Shown in pieces: positions 23,111 to 36,242 of a DNA stretch of 64,000 bases. Where the stretch lies: positions 81,429 through 145,428 of the forward strand of contig JADGJC010000078.1 in NCBI GenBank assembly GCA_027596075.1. The letters are read 5' to 3'. The DNA is from Rhizophlyctis rosea (taxonomy: Eukaryota; Chytridiomycota; Chytridiomycetes; Rhizophlyctidales; Rhizophlyctidaceae). Positions within the stretch are counted from its first letter, which is position 1; every line of letters begins with the position of its first letter. A program made the translations under genes and the position numbers. The notes under the pieces are model-generated. The model had not been told where the DNA came from, did no database searches, and worked only from the letters and a program-made list of their open reading frames with translations.

Positions 23111-24001
23111 ATGCACCTTGTTGATCGCTGTAGTAGGTTCGTGATGAGTCTGGGAGAGCCGTGTACGATGTGAGGCAAGTCCAAAACCCGAAAACGCGAA
23201 CAAATCGTCGAGAGATGGCGCAGCGAAGATCGACACCCATCAGGTCAAAACGAAATTGAATTTCCCGCTACCCCTACTTCTCTTTCCCACACACTCACAG
23301 CATTTCAACTTGGAAGCAGCAAACCCGCGTGGTCCGCAACCGCAGCTGCTCCAAGATACAGTAATGCACTCACTGTTGGGAGGTAAGGAACGTCTTCTGG
23401 GTCAACCCCCTTCATCAAGGTAACCGCCTATTCTGACCAACCCTCCACAGAACCACAGCACATACACTTGCGCCAAGGTGAGTCGTTTCGTGCGTGATCA
23501 CTGATCTCACCTTCTGCTTTCCTTTCTTCTCCGCCGCTCCTTTCCCATACTCCACCACCTGGACACGATACGCAACTATTCATGTTGGAGTGCTCGCGCT
23601 TGGGGAGAATGTTTGGGTGTATACGCTTTTTACCATTGAGTAGGTTACTAAACATTTTCTCTCTTACTCCCCCACCGTTCTCTCCCCTGGCTATCCATAC
23701 TTGTATGTTCGCTATCTTTCCTTTCCTATCATTACCTTTTCTGGCTTGTTCGCTCGCTGCCTTCTCTTCCATCGCTACCAAAAACGAGCGAACTTCTGTC
23801 GGGATCGAATTCGTCGCATCGGACGAGTGGCGATTGGGGCTTTCTTGGTGGGATATAGTTAAATTCCACACTTGTATAGACCAGGCGGCTAATTGGTGGG
23901 CAAAGTTCTGGGCGATTATGGGGCCATTATCAAGGAACCATGAAAGGGAACGAAGGGCGCTTGGGAGGGGAACTGCTCTTGTTGGTACGAAAGACCAGCT
24001 G

Positions 24002-24078
24002 GCTCCGATCCCTTGGGGGATGGCATCCATGCCGGAGACGCATGGATTGCCAGGAAGGTTCGAATCCCTCTCGGAGTC
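24002..24078 (+). ncRNA. tRNA-like cloverleaf, non-canonical
   Basis: The 77-base segment ends in a T-arm-like ggttcgaatcc followed by tcggagt, which pairs with gctccga at its 5' end (one G-U). Between them are a short hairpin (tccc/ggga) in the D-arm place and an 8-bp or longer hairpin with a seven-base loop, cggagac. The D arm is too short and loop position 33 is G instead of T, so this is not a normal tRNA. A tRNA relic, a mimic or chance are possible. Confidence 0.3.
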
Positions 24079-24793
24079 ATATTTCATTGTTTTTTGCGTA
24101 CTGTTTGACGCAGACTACACATGATTCAAGTCCTTCAACGTTGCGGTTCTTCTCATCTGAGTGTGCGTCTGTTCATTGTTCCTGTTTGTTCTGCGTTCCT
24201 GACGAACCGATCGAACACAAGCTACCGTGTTCATCGCGATATTCATGTATAGCCAAGTCGGCTGTGAGAGACGCTGGGATTTCTTTTAAGCAGAGTATTA
24301 TATATACGGTGTTCGTCTTAATACAAATGTGTGGTTGTCGGGACCACAACGTGCTCGGAGATTGTAAGCATGCTTGTGAATCTTTCATGCTATACCTGAT
24401 GTGTAACTGTTATTGACAAACATTAAGAACTCTGCATTCATGGTTCACGAGCTCAACTAAAGTAGTAGGTAACATCCAGCATTGGCCTGAGCAAAAAGTG
24501 TAGTGTTCCTTAGCGAAAAAACTGGCGAAGTTCAGGGACTGGAGCGCCGCCCAGGTTCGCCAGGGGCCTACACGCAGCAAAGAGATACCAAAGCATCACC
24601 GGGGTCCCCAAAGCGTCCCGCAACGAACGACGCAATCAGTATGGAGTAACGCCTTGATAGCCGGACCAAAAGTTGTGAGGGATCGAACCTCCTTCACTGC
24701 CGGAAGGCAGTTATTCACTGGATGAAAATCAAAAAGAAAGAATCATAGGCGCTTATTTAACATCAACGCTAGTTGAAGATCTTGACAAGGGAG

Positions 24794-24886
24794 TTGACTC
24801 TGTCTTTATAGGGGCTTGCCACCCTCATGACTAAAGTCATGGCGACATTACAGTCCCCGCCTGAACTGCCTGGGCGGACCCCAGGT
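24794..24886. repeat. dispersed hairpin element, copy 1
   Basis: Shares with copies at 41122 and 41982 the blocks ctctgtctt, gcttgccaccctcatgac, gtcatggcgacattacag and gcggacc in the same order. Here the central hairpin is catgac/gtcatg around taaa, and the second is cctgg/ccagg around gcggacc. Confidence 0.75.
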
Positions 24887-25647
24887 CGCGTAGAATGGGG
24901 GTAGTTGGTCGAACTGGGTCCTTTGTTTCTTGAAATGTGCCCCATCTCCCGAGACCTATGACGGTGACGACGAGCTAAGCGTCCGGCCGCCAGGGTCCCA
25001 TCAAGTCAAGCGCGCCGAAGCAGCTGAATGACTTGCCAGCAGGAAGACCTGCTTGACGGAGTGCAATGGTGGGAGATGTGCTTACTTGGACCCAGGGAGT
25101 CTGAAATAATGATGGAACAGACGAGAGTAACCTCGCCTGTTCCCCGGTGTCAGCATGTGCGACCATTACAAAAAATTGGGGGTCGTACCTTCCAAAATGA
25201 CCACGCGAAACCTGGCGGGGACGGATAGTGTTATACGCGAGTAGGTGAAAATAAGAGGAGGTGAAGCTCACTTGATGAAGAGGACTTGCGATGATGGCTG
25301 TTATGGATGGATGTCGATGGAGTCCGAACACGTCTCCATTGTGGATGTGAATCATTAGATCAGAAAGATTGAACGAACTGAAGAAAATCAAGAAGCCAGG
25401 CCCTCGACTCTTCAACTGCGCAAAATGTTGTAGCCCTTGCAACCTTGTCCAGTCAGGTGACTTTGGATTCAAACCGTGGCGCGGTGACTGCGGGGTTGGG
25501 CTATTGTTGGCAAGGACAAGCTGCTTCAACCTGCACCCATTCTGCTTCAACCTGTACCCTTTTCACACGCATTCGATCCTTCTTGCACCGTCCTTTTTTA
25601 TCTTCCACCTTCTGGTTGCACTGTCCTTGGAGAACCCACCCTTTATT

Positions 25648-27256
<1,609 letters not shown>

Positions 27257-27414
27257 TGCAATGGACGGTCATAGATGGTGGTGGAAACCTGTAAAAAAGT
27301 TCTAGGTCATAGCGACGAATCTTTGCAATGTACATAACTCTGTCAAATATCACTAGATGAATACGATACCGTCTTGCATTATTTTTTTGATTGCACCTTT
27401 ATGTGAGGAGGATC

Positions 27415-29239
27415 TTATTTGACTTCCATAACCAACTCCTTATGCGCAACATTCAACACCCCCTCCACAGCATAGAAAACCACATCCACATCCGCCTCCC
27501 TTAACCTCGATGGAACCTTCCCAGCATCCTGCATCACCGCCATTCCCGGCCGCTGACTACCCATTGAATGTCCCGACTGCGTGGAATGAACAGAATGGAG
27601 ACTTCCCTCCCGTTCTCTTCCACCATGTTTAGCCCGTGTCTCCTCATCGTGGCGGAATGCCGCTAATTGCACATGTTCCATGACTAGTTTGCGGCCGTTC
27701 GGGGGAAAGAGGGAGCCGGGTTTTGAGACGAGGGAAGAGAGGTCGTCGCCGTAGGATGTGCTGTAAATTGGGCCGCCTAGGAGGGGGGACCAGGCCTGTT
27801 TTGGAGGGTGGTGGTGGAGGGAATGAGGGGATGTTGGTGTTTGAGATGGGGAAGGGGGTTTGCATTACCTCGCAGGCAGGTGTTGTCCATTTGTTTCCCC
27901 AGAGTGTGATGTGCTTCAAGGATTTGTTTTTGTCGAGGGATGCGGCGAGGGCGATAAGGCCTTTGCCTGTTATTGAGTTGTGGTCGAGATACAAGCTGTT
28001 GGGAAATTGACCGGGTTTAAGATCTGTTTGGTGAATATGGAAAGCGTGAGAAACTACCTTTTGAGATTGAAGTTGTTGAGCAGCATTTCTGCTGCCGCTT
28101 CAGCGCCTTCATCTTGAACTGAGCAACAGCTTAGTTTGAGTGTGATGAGTGAAGGGTGTTTGTGGATTGCTCGAAACAGGGCGACGCCGCCGTCGCGTGT
28201 GATGCGGTTACTGTAGCAATCAATCAAATTTCAATAGAAGACTAGCACGTATCAAGTTCCCCAACATACCAACTCAAATCCACACTCATCAGCCGCATAT
28301 TCGTCTTGATAGCTTTTGTCAAATACTCCACACAAATCCAATCCGTGATGCCCATTTTGGCCAGCTCGATGTTGCGGAGAGTGTAGTTTAGACACAACAT
28401 GCGGGAGATGTGCATCATAACGTCGTTGGCCAGGGATTGGGTGAGGGACGAAGATGGGGAGAGGTTGTCACTTAGGTTGAAGGTTTGGAGGGATGTGTTG
28501 TTGCGTAGGACGGTGGAGAAGGCTATTAGGGATGTGGCGGAGAGTGAGGCGTGTGGGAGGTGGAGGGTGTTGAGGGTTGTGTTTATCTGAGGGGTGAGTG
28601 TTAGGGTGTGGTGTGAGAACAACACAATGGTTTTCGGCTTACCTGGAGCATTTCGGCAAAGTGCATTCCGCCTTCATCCTTGAGTGGGTTTGAGCCTAGA
28701 TGTAGTGTATGCATCTTGTCGTTGACGTGAAGCGCTTTTGCAATGGCCCCTGCTCCTTCACTCCCAATGTTGTTGGAGGTCAAGTTTAGGACTTCCAATT
28801 GAACGTCATCCTGGGCGGTTGCATTAGCATCACTCTCGCGCAGCAAAAAAACTATTGCACTTGCCTTTCGACCTTACCTTCAGCAAGTCACCCAACAACT
28901 TCGCTCCTTTATCTCCAATTTCATTATACGACAAATCCAACATCCGAAGAAACCCTCCACCTCGCATAGGAGTAAGAAGAATCTCCAGGTAGTCGTCACT
29001 TATGCGAGTATGGCGGAGTTCTGTGGAGTTTCCGTTCAGCTTGAAGTGCTCGGGGTACGCTCTGTGTGGGACGGGGTTTTATTCTCAACGTTGATAATCG
29101 ATGAGAAGTCAAAGGACAATACCAACCCATTTGCTACGGCATTTTCAAGCGTTGAGCGCAGGGAGCGGATATGGAATGTGTTTTTCTCTTCGCATAGTTT
29201 TGAGTATGTCTCTAGGTAGTCGGCTGCCAGATCTGTCAT
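27415..29239 (-). CDS. leucine-rich-repeat protein, LRRC34-like
   Basis: Encoded by about seven exons on the minus strand. The N-terminal helix MTDLAADYLETYSKLCEEKN is followed by KLNGNSTELRHTRISDDYLE and then ribonuclease-inhibitor-type LRRs: LDLSYNEIGDKGAKLLGDLL, LEVLNLTSNNIGSEGAGAIA, MHTLHLGSNPLKDEGGMHFA, and LYLDHNSITGKGLIALAASL. The last repeat passes into HITLWGNKWTTPAC, which corresponds to the 'WGN..C' end of vertebrate LRRC34, and the tail matches that protein's post-LRR region in layout. LRRC34-type proteins are found mostly in organisms with cilia or flagella; a molecular role is not established. The stop is TAA at 27415. Orthology is inferred from block order and should be confirmed by reciprocal search. 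Confidence 0.7.
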
Positions 29240-29478
29240 GTTTGTTGTGTATGGGGAAGCAAAGGGTGCAGGAAGGGGAAAGGGTGCAAGAAGCAACAGG
29301 GAGCTGTGCCCCCAAGATGCTTACACCACTTGTAGGCTAATTGTGAATAGCTTGGTTCGAGCCCCTCGGGTTGTGCGACGGAACACCCACCATAACAATC
29401 GCCAAGAACGCTCCCAAGTCCCCACAGATCTCAAGTATCTCACGCCTAGATTCAATCTTCCCACCGCAACTAGACACA

Positions 29479-30932
29479 ATGACCTCGTCACGGTCACGAA
29501 CAGCAGGCTTCCTGCTCCTTCTCCTAACCGCTCTTTCCCTGCTTGCTGCCTGCCAGGCTGCACCATCAGCGGGCAAATGGAAGGAACTCCAGGCGCTCCG
29601 GAAGGAAAGTCCCGGCAAAGTCATCAAACTGACCGGCAAGGACTTTGATAGGTTCACAGAAGGGCCGAGGAACTACAGCCTTTTTCTTGTGATGACGACG
29701 TTTGACCCGGGGCACCGGTGTGCGCTTTGCAAGTATGTGCTGTCGCCTTCTTCACGAGGAGTTCCCATAGCGTCTGAACGATCCTAACGCGGTTGGCGTG
29801 CAAAGGGAGTTCGACAATGACGTTCAATTAGTAGCAAAGGGCTTCGGAAGACTGAAGGACACGCAAGGGGTGTTCCTCGGGCAGTTGGACTTTGCCGATG
29901 GACCAGAAATCTTCCGCAAGGTCAGTCACGACTCCTTGCCGGCTGATAAGATCACTTTGAACTTACGACTCACACTTTATAGATGAACATATTGACGGTG
30001 CCGTACATCATGTACTACCCGCCAACTGAGGGTCCCCGTGCCCGTGTCGGAGGAGCTGAGTATGATAAGGTCGATCTCAACCGCAAGTAAGCTACCTTGC
30101 TGATCCGATCGTAAATCGTAAGAATTGACGTGTGTTTGCAGGGAAATGGATGCGGAAGCTTTTGCGCACTACATTGAGGGCCTTACGAGTCTCAAGGTAG
30201 CTTTACTGATTATCTGTTGAAATACCTGATAATCCGAATAAAGCTGATGTCTCTATAGGTCCCTGTCCGTCGCCCTGTGAACTGGTCCGCAGTCGGGATC
30301 TACTCCGCATTGATCCTCAGCGCACTTGTTTTCATCAAACTGGTCGCTAGCAGTATACTCGTGGTCGTTCAGAACAAGAAGCTCTGGACGGTGTTGTCTT
30401 TGGTAGGGAATGTGACATCTTCATCCTAGCGAGCTTTTCACTAACGGGTTCTGCGCAGGGCTTGTCAATCCTATTCTGCTCCGGCCACATGTGGAACACC
30501 ATCCGTAACCCACAATATAACGGTGTGAAAAATGGCGGGGTAGAGCTCTTCCAGCCTGGTTTCCAATCTCAATATATCATTGAGAGTCAGATTATTGGGT
30601 TGCTCTGTATGTGCTTGTTCGTTATTCTGATGATCCAATGGCTCACAACTCAGACCTTGACATGTCCCTTTACAGACGCTGCGACTGCCGTAGTTATTGT
30701 CGCTCTCATTACCAAAGTTCCCACGATTCAAGATCCGCTCAAACAGCGGACCGCTGTCTACGTCGGAATTCTTGCGTTCTTGACTTTGTGGTCTCTAACA
30801 ATGCGGTGCTTCCGTTTCAAGAATGGGGGATACCCGTATAAATTGGTAAGTTGCAAAGCATATCTTGGGACTCTTCCCTGTTTGTTTCCACAAACCCACT
30901 AATATTTAATTTGCTCCTTCCAGTTCTTCTGA
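29479..30932 (+). CDS. oligosaccharyltransferase subunit OST3/OST6
   Basis: An oxidoreductase subunit of the ER oligosaccharyltransferase, which holds nascent chains by mixed disulfide during N-glycosylation. Eight exons (29479-29736, 29771-29920, 29983-30086, 30142-30196, 30259-30402, 30459-30606, 30676-30845, 30924-30932) give 345 residues with consistent phases. A signal peptide (FLLLLLTALSLLAACQA) leads into a lumenal thioredoxin-like domain with the redox motif CALC near residue 83. A conserved NWSAVG segment introduces the first membrane helix. Then comes the family stretch SGHMWNTIRNPQYNG, followed by three more helices, and the protein ends KLFF after a nine-base last exon. In yeast OST3 and OST6 are alternative subunits; I cannot say which this represents. 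Confidence 0.92.
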
Positions 30933-31395
30933 TTGATAATGTAAACAAAGATAAAGGCCAGAACTTATTTACCGTGCGATGAGAGAAGTAACTTGGTCGG
31001 TCGTGGGTCGCTGGGTCGTGATGTGTCATGGGTGGCTCGACCATCAGTATGTGCTGAGATGGACTTCGGGCGGCATGTTGAGGTTAGGTGGCTATGTTGT
31101 CACTTCACTACAGAAAAATCTCATCACCCCATGCTGATGAAGGATGAAGCATGACATGTTTTCCAGCGGCCATTACATCCGGGCGCTGCTTGAAAGGCAT
31201 ATCCAACATCATACTCTCACAGCGAAAAACTTGCTTTCCAGCCAAAGTCTCGATGACCATTCATAAGATGGAATCAATACCGTTCCCATCGTCGCATATA
31301 CACATTAGCGCCGAAGACATCGTCCAGGCGAAACCTACCTACCATTATGTACATCCTCCCGCCCATCAGCCTAGTCGGAATTCCCACACCTCATT
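30933..31395. other. 3' intergenic region
   Basis: Lies between two convergent genes. No gene, repeat or RNA was recognised in these 463 bases. Confidence 0.4.
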
Positions 31396-32736
31396 CTAGC
31401 TCCTGCCACCCGTAACGCCCCTCTCCTGCATCTGGTCTGTGATCTCCGTCAAATCCAGGATAAACTGCTGGATCTTGTCAAGCTGCATAAGAGTGTCCAT
31501 CGTACCGCTCAGGCGGGTGTTGAGGTGGGATTTGACGAGGTTGAAGAGATTGTTTGTTGCCCTATGTGGAAAGAAAATTTCATTTGAGTTGCGAGGACTG
31601 CTAAGCACGGTCCATTCCTCTTCACATACATTTTGATCTGCCCCAACAGCAAAGACTTTTGACTTGCATTCTTCATCGTCAAATCCCACTCTGCTTGCCA
31701 CCGTGCGGAACGGGATTGGGATTCTTCGAGTTTGGTTTGGAGTTTGGCGATTTCGTTGTTGTAGTTTAGGATTACGTTGTTCTTTTCCTGGTGTGCGGGA
31801 AGCAGATCATTAAAATTCCTTTTTGGAGGAGCTTTCGACGGCTTTAACATATGGTAGCCTTGTCTCCTACCTCCGTGTCATGAAGGAACACCACCCGATC
31901 CTTTTCGGTTTTCTCCTGTGCTTCCCTTGCCCGCTCCATCAGCTCCGCATTCGTAGCTGCCAATGTATCAAACCGTGCAATAATGTCCTTGACTTCCCCG
32001 AACTCCTCCACAGATTCCAGCACTGACTCGAGGTAGCGTTGATATGATAGGTCTTATATGACATTTGTATAGAGGTGAGTGGATGGATCCATCGAGAAGT
32101 CAACAGTTCGACCTACTAGTTTCCACAGACTTTGACTGTCGGTCTTTCTTTGTGCTGAGTGATTGGGCGTTGTCTTTCAGAATGACGATTTCTTGCTCTT
32201 TTTGTTCACGGGTTTTCCGTTCGTCAAGGGATTTTTTGAGGGCTCGGGTGCGTTTTGCGCCGTTTTCCTGATGGTTTGAAGACGTGCATGAGAATGATAT
32301 GTCGATTCTTTAAAACATGGCCCTTTTGCTTGCCCAACATCCATAAGCTTATGCCGCCTATGGATGTCACCCTTCGTCTGCCTCCCCTACCTTTAAAGCT
32401 TTATCAAACTTGTTCAAACTCTCCTTCAGTTGAGCCTCCTTCCTTCCCAACTCCTCCCTTCGCTGAGCAAGGGCCTCCATCTTCATCGCGAATTCGTCCT
32501 TCTGGTGCTTGAGCCCGTTCTCCACTTCCAGCATCTCCCGTCGCTTCTCGAGGAGACGAGTCGCGGGTGTTAGGGTGTGGGGCTCCTGGTCGGGTAGTTT
32601 TCTGATGATGGAGATGCATCAGGTATTGATGCATGAGAGCAGAGACAAATGTTGATGAGATGTTGACGCACATGAACATTTTCTTCTCGACATTTGTGCG
32701 AAAGTACTGTTCCATATTTGTTAGTGCTGTTGTCAT
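31396..32736 (-). CDS. coiled-coil flagellar protein, CFAP73/CCDC42 type
   Basis: Starts at 32736 with MTTALTNMEQYFRTNVEKKM and ends at a TAG at 31396, with several short introns. Almost all of it is alpha-helical and heptad-rich. Diagnostic segments are LLEKRREMLEVENGLKHQKD, EFAMKMEALAQRREELGRKE, QLKESLNKFDK, ENGAKRTRALKKSLDERKTR and QRYLESVLESVEEFGEVKDI, in the order seen in CCDC42 and in Chlamydomonas FAP73 (MIA2). Those proteins form part of the modifier-of-inner-arm complex on the axoneme and help place inner dynein arms (known of the family). Its presence supports a motile flagellum in this organism. The exon joins between 31850 and 32300 were inferred from homology and not all fixed to the base. 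Confidence 0.8.
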
Positions 32737-32936
32737 GGTGGGCGGCGAGGGTGGGTTCAGAATGGTAGAATGGTATGCTGTCACAACTGGTTGCGTCGAA
32801 GAAGGTCCCTCAGAGAAATCTATGGATAAGACCAAAGTCCTAGAGGTGCCGGAAAATGAGGGGATGAGGGACGACTGAGGTAATAGGTTTGGCGAGATTG
32901 ACGCCATCACTGATAAACGGCTGCCTCTTACCAATT

Positions 32937-33461
32937 ATGAGGAGTGCAAGACGCAAATATCACCGGTACAATGCGGACTATGCGACCGTAGCAGACTTGT
33001 GCGTAACAAGGAACTATCCACGCATCATGAAGTCTGCACAACAATCCCAATCCCCATCGGCCACATCACATCGCCCCACGCCACGCAATCTTAAAAGTTC
33101 CAATGATCGCCCAAAATCAGGATCCTCAAAAATCCCTCAACTTGACCGCAAGGACCCAATCATCCGGGTCCTTTCATATCCTGCAACATTCCCATCTTCA
33201 CGATGCGATTCCTGCGAATACCGTTCACGACAAAACGGCTTGACGACCCTGATCAAGGGGGGTCCAAAGGGCGCAAAAAGCTTACGCCATTTTATTGGAG
33301 GAGAGCGTGGAGACGGGTGTTTTTTGGGAGGTTTTTTGTGGTGGGTGTTTGTGTTGTACTTTTTGATTCTTAAAGAGGGAGAGGTGCGCTTTTGGGTGTT
33401 GATAGTTGTTGCTCTGCTTGATCCAAGTTACTGTGTGTTGCCGAGGTATGCGGCACGGTAG
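32937..33461 (+). CDS. hypothetical protein, unassigned
   Basis: An open frame of 174 codons from the ATG at 32937, divergent from the CFAP73-type gene. The first half is basic and Ser/Pro-rich; residues around 115-160 are strongly hydrophobic with two possible membrane segments (FLGGFLWWVFVLYFLIL, and VRFWVLIVVALL). No family recognised and no splice evidence. It could be a chance open frame. Confidence 0.25.
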   Translation: MRSARRKYHRYNADYATVADLCVTRNYPRIMKSAQQSQSPSATSHRPTPRNLKSSNDRPKSGSSKIPQLDRKDPIIRVLSYPATFPSSRCDSCEYRSRQNGLTTLIKGGPKGAKSLRHFIGGERGDGCFLGGFLWWVFVLYFLILKEGEVRFWVLIVVALLDPSYCVLPRYAAR

Positions 33462-35374
33462 TGATTGACATGATCATGCTGAATCCGGGTCATATTTTCC
33501 GATACATCGACTTCACTTTTTGACTAATATTGCTTTCGCTGCTTGTTTCCTTCAGGGAATAACCGTCCGTGTTGAGTATGGGGATATGGCGCCCTCCACA
33601 ACAACTTCCACAACTTCTACAACTGTTCATCCGCCGTTTCGGACAAAGGTAATGGACATGAAAATAATGTGTCAGTTGGTTCAGTCGGGCGTAATCCTTT
33701 AATTGAACAACTTGCTAACCTATGTTCACCTTGCTTTCATCCATTATCTATACTGACCGACGGACTCATCATCCTTGCCCAATACTCTGCCCATATAATC
33801 GCCATCCATTCCCGAATCTGCGGCCTGCCACTGGACCCTGACTGGACCCTGGGACGCGTCAAACCATCTGGCCCTGCCATCCCGTCGCCATCATAAACCT
33901 ACGGACGCATGTCTACTTATACCGCTCACCGTCTGCCAACCTAATGCCGCAATCTACTTGCACACGTTTGACAAAATGCATCATATCCCATGCCATGACT
34001 CCGCATGGACTACGAACCACGTTTGCAGCCCGTTTGCGCCTTGCATTGCCGGCACTGTCATAACGGAGTATGTAAGAGAGGCATGAAGGCCATCTTACTT
34101 GGGGACACAAGGGTGAGTGAGGCTTCAAATTGCATGGTGGAAAGCATAGTGGAAAGTCGAGCACATGCTCATGATCAATGAACGTTGGAGGAGCTGGGGC
34201 CGAGTGTTATCGCCTGATATTGAGAAAGGACGGAAGGGAGGACTTTCATTTTCATCAATGCGCCATTCATGCGTGAATGCTGGCGCAGGAAACAGAAATC
34301 AGCTCTATGATGCCGTTCGGCGGGAGGTTATCAATGAGCAAGAAAATGGCGCTGTTGCCGATTTTTCATTCTTCATTTTTGTTTATCAGGTGGAGCTATA
34401 TTCAACAGATTCGCCACCACAAAGGTCAGTGTTACCGTGCAATGTAGTTGTATTCCGGTATCAGTGCATATTCATTTATAAGCCTATGTCTTACATCTTG
34501 TCCCACCACATCATCCCATCTTTAACTTCGTCACACTATCTCGTGTCATGACGAACATCCACGGACAATCATCCAGAGTGCAACTAGTAGAAAAAGACTA
34601 CATGACGCGATCATGCCGGTGCCGTATACGGGATGTCGCATGTTTAGGATGGTATGTTGTGTTTGCGTCCAAATTTTTTATCAGGCCCTTCGCCGTCTAT
34701 ATTTATTGCTTGTCAAACAGCGGCAACGTCATCGGCTACCATGTCACACAACCCTGCGAACAATGCCTTGAAGCGTGCAACAACGGGCATTTTTGGATGT
34801 TTGTATCGGAAGGGGTGGTAGCGGTTGAGAGGGAGAATGGGAAAGGTGGGTACAGTTTGGGTGCGACAGTGGAGTGGGGTATACAGAAGACAACAACTGA
34901 CGGGTGTTGTGTTCCCACATACTTCGACAGGTAAAAAACTCCTATGGCAAGACCTTGCCACATTTGACCGAGAAGAAGAGCGGCCCGCAGAGTGGTGTTG
35001 TCGTTAAAGCATTCAAATCGCTGGAGGACCGATGGGAGATGGATGCTATTGGAGTATCGTTTACATAAAATCTCGATGCCAGTGGAGATACATATACCCG
35101 GAAAGAGCGACACAGTTGTAGCCATGGTTGAGAGAATGTCTTGGGATGCTGTGTGTGAAGCCTTTGCATGTTAAATAAGAACCTCATAGTGTTTGTTGAT
35201 TGCAGGAGGAAGGTGTATTTTTGGGTGTGGATGGGACGGGGCCCAGGGTTTATTCGCTTACTCAGCAGGTTGCATTGTCTTCGATTGGACGTGCACCAAG
35301 ATGCGATTGTTCGCTTCCCAACTTCTCCTCCGCGGAGACCTTTGCGCATACTTCATACTTTGAATTCGTCACAC
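33462..35374. other. no supported gene
   Basis: About 1.9 kb. Frames at 34165-34551 and 34548-34934 (plus) and 34736-35349 (minus) are open but overlap each other in conflict and show no motif. Composition is ordinary. Possibly a long promoter or decayed sequence. Confidence 0.35.
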
Positions 35375-35945
35375 ATGGCATTTCGGACAATTCAAGTCTT
35401 GCTACTCGCAGCATTTGCGGCCGCATTGCGACGACTGGGAAACTTCGGTAAGCTTTTTTGTTTTGCCGCTTTCCGAACATACAGTAAGACTGTACACATT
35501 GACCTCATATTAATCCAACTGATTAGAGTATCCACTACATCTACTTCAGCCGCCCATCCTGCAGAACGCTCTGACGCGGTTTGTTGGTCTCGGTGATGTT
35601 GTGCTAAACATCATATTATGTGTCATCAAATCTAGACCAGACTTGTTTGCTCCGCGAGGGAAAGTCTTTCCAGAGCGTGACCCAATGGATCCGAGATCAC
35701 GCCATGGAGGGCATTGGGCTGACAATGAAATGAGAAGTGGAGACTTGAGGCTCAGGGAAGAAGTCTCTCCACCGGCTCCGTCAAGTCGCACGGACCTCGT
35801 TAAAGAATTGATGGAGGAGGACGGCAGATGTTCAGGACATCCAGGGCCTACCACCAGTGTCAAACAGATCGCACACGCCCCTCATGCTCCCAAGCCGCGT
35901 ACAATTAGTAGAGCTAGCAGAGTAAGAAATGTCAACATAAAGTAA
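35375..35945 (+). CDS. small membrane protein of unknown family
   Basis: Two exons, 35375-35447 and 35527-35945, joined in phase 1 with a gtaagc donor and ttag acceptor, encode 163 residues. The N-terminus MAFRTIQVLLLAAFAAALRR is a signal peptide or anchor, and a second hydrophobic segment VGLGDVVLNIILCVI follows about 30 residues later. The C-terminal ~110 residues are hydrophilic, charged and Pro/Arg-rich, ending in a basic tail. The layout (two hydrophobic segments, cytosolic tail) recalls small ER or mitochondrial membrane proteins, but I do not recognise the family. The clean splice and good start context favour a real gene. Confidence 0.5.
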
Positions 35946-36242
35946 TGATATCAACATGAAGTCGTGCTCGGATTTGTCTTTCCGAGAGTTCAGGATTTTC
36001 AAAGGCTATTGAGAGACCACGGGAATGGACCCGTGGCGCGGCCGGAGAACGCCAAATTCAGCTTCTCCGCCCTTTCCCCTTTTCCCATATGTTTTCTCAA
36101 CCACCTCATCCACACTTCATCCTGCCCACACCTTTCACGAAGAATCCACAACGATATAGAAACATATCGAACGCTTACTCCACCATACCAAAAGTCCAGC
36201 AAGCTCCGTCCGGTATTGGTTCGCTCATAGTCCCCGCGGCCC

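Larger units (their letters stand above)
23111..25647. other. large interval without a supported protein gene
   Basis: About 2.5 kb between PIGS and CDK7. Overlapping open frames on opposite strands at 23428-24124 (219 and 180 codons) contradict each other and neither shows a family motif. A minus-strand frame at 24975-25550 overlaps the CDK7 promoter and is also unassigned. The interval contains the tRNA-like fold at 24002 and the first copy of the dispersed hairpin element at 24794. Confidence 0.45.

Noticed and set aside
23428..24124. Protein genes of 219 (minus) and 180 (plus) codons
   Set aside because: They overlap each other on opposite strands, show no family motif, and run through the tRNA-like fold.
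24660..24740. Minus-strand tRNA gene (ggttcgatccctc-type T arm)
   Set aside because: The T-arm-like motif is present but no complementary 5' acceptor stem, D arm or anticodon arm could be found in the preceding 100 bases.
29290..29375. tRNA ending in ggttcgagcccc
   Set aside because: No matching acceptor half upstream, and the segment lies in the LRRC34/OST3 promoter region.
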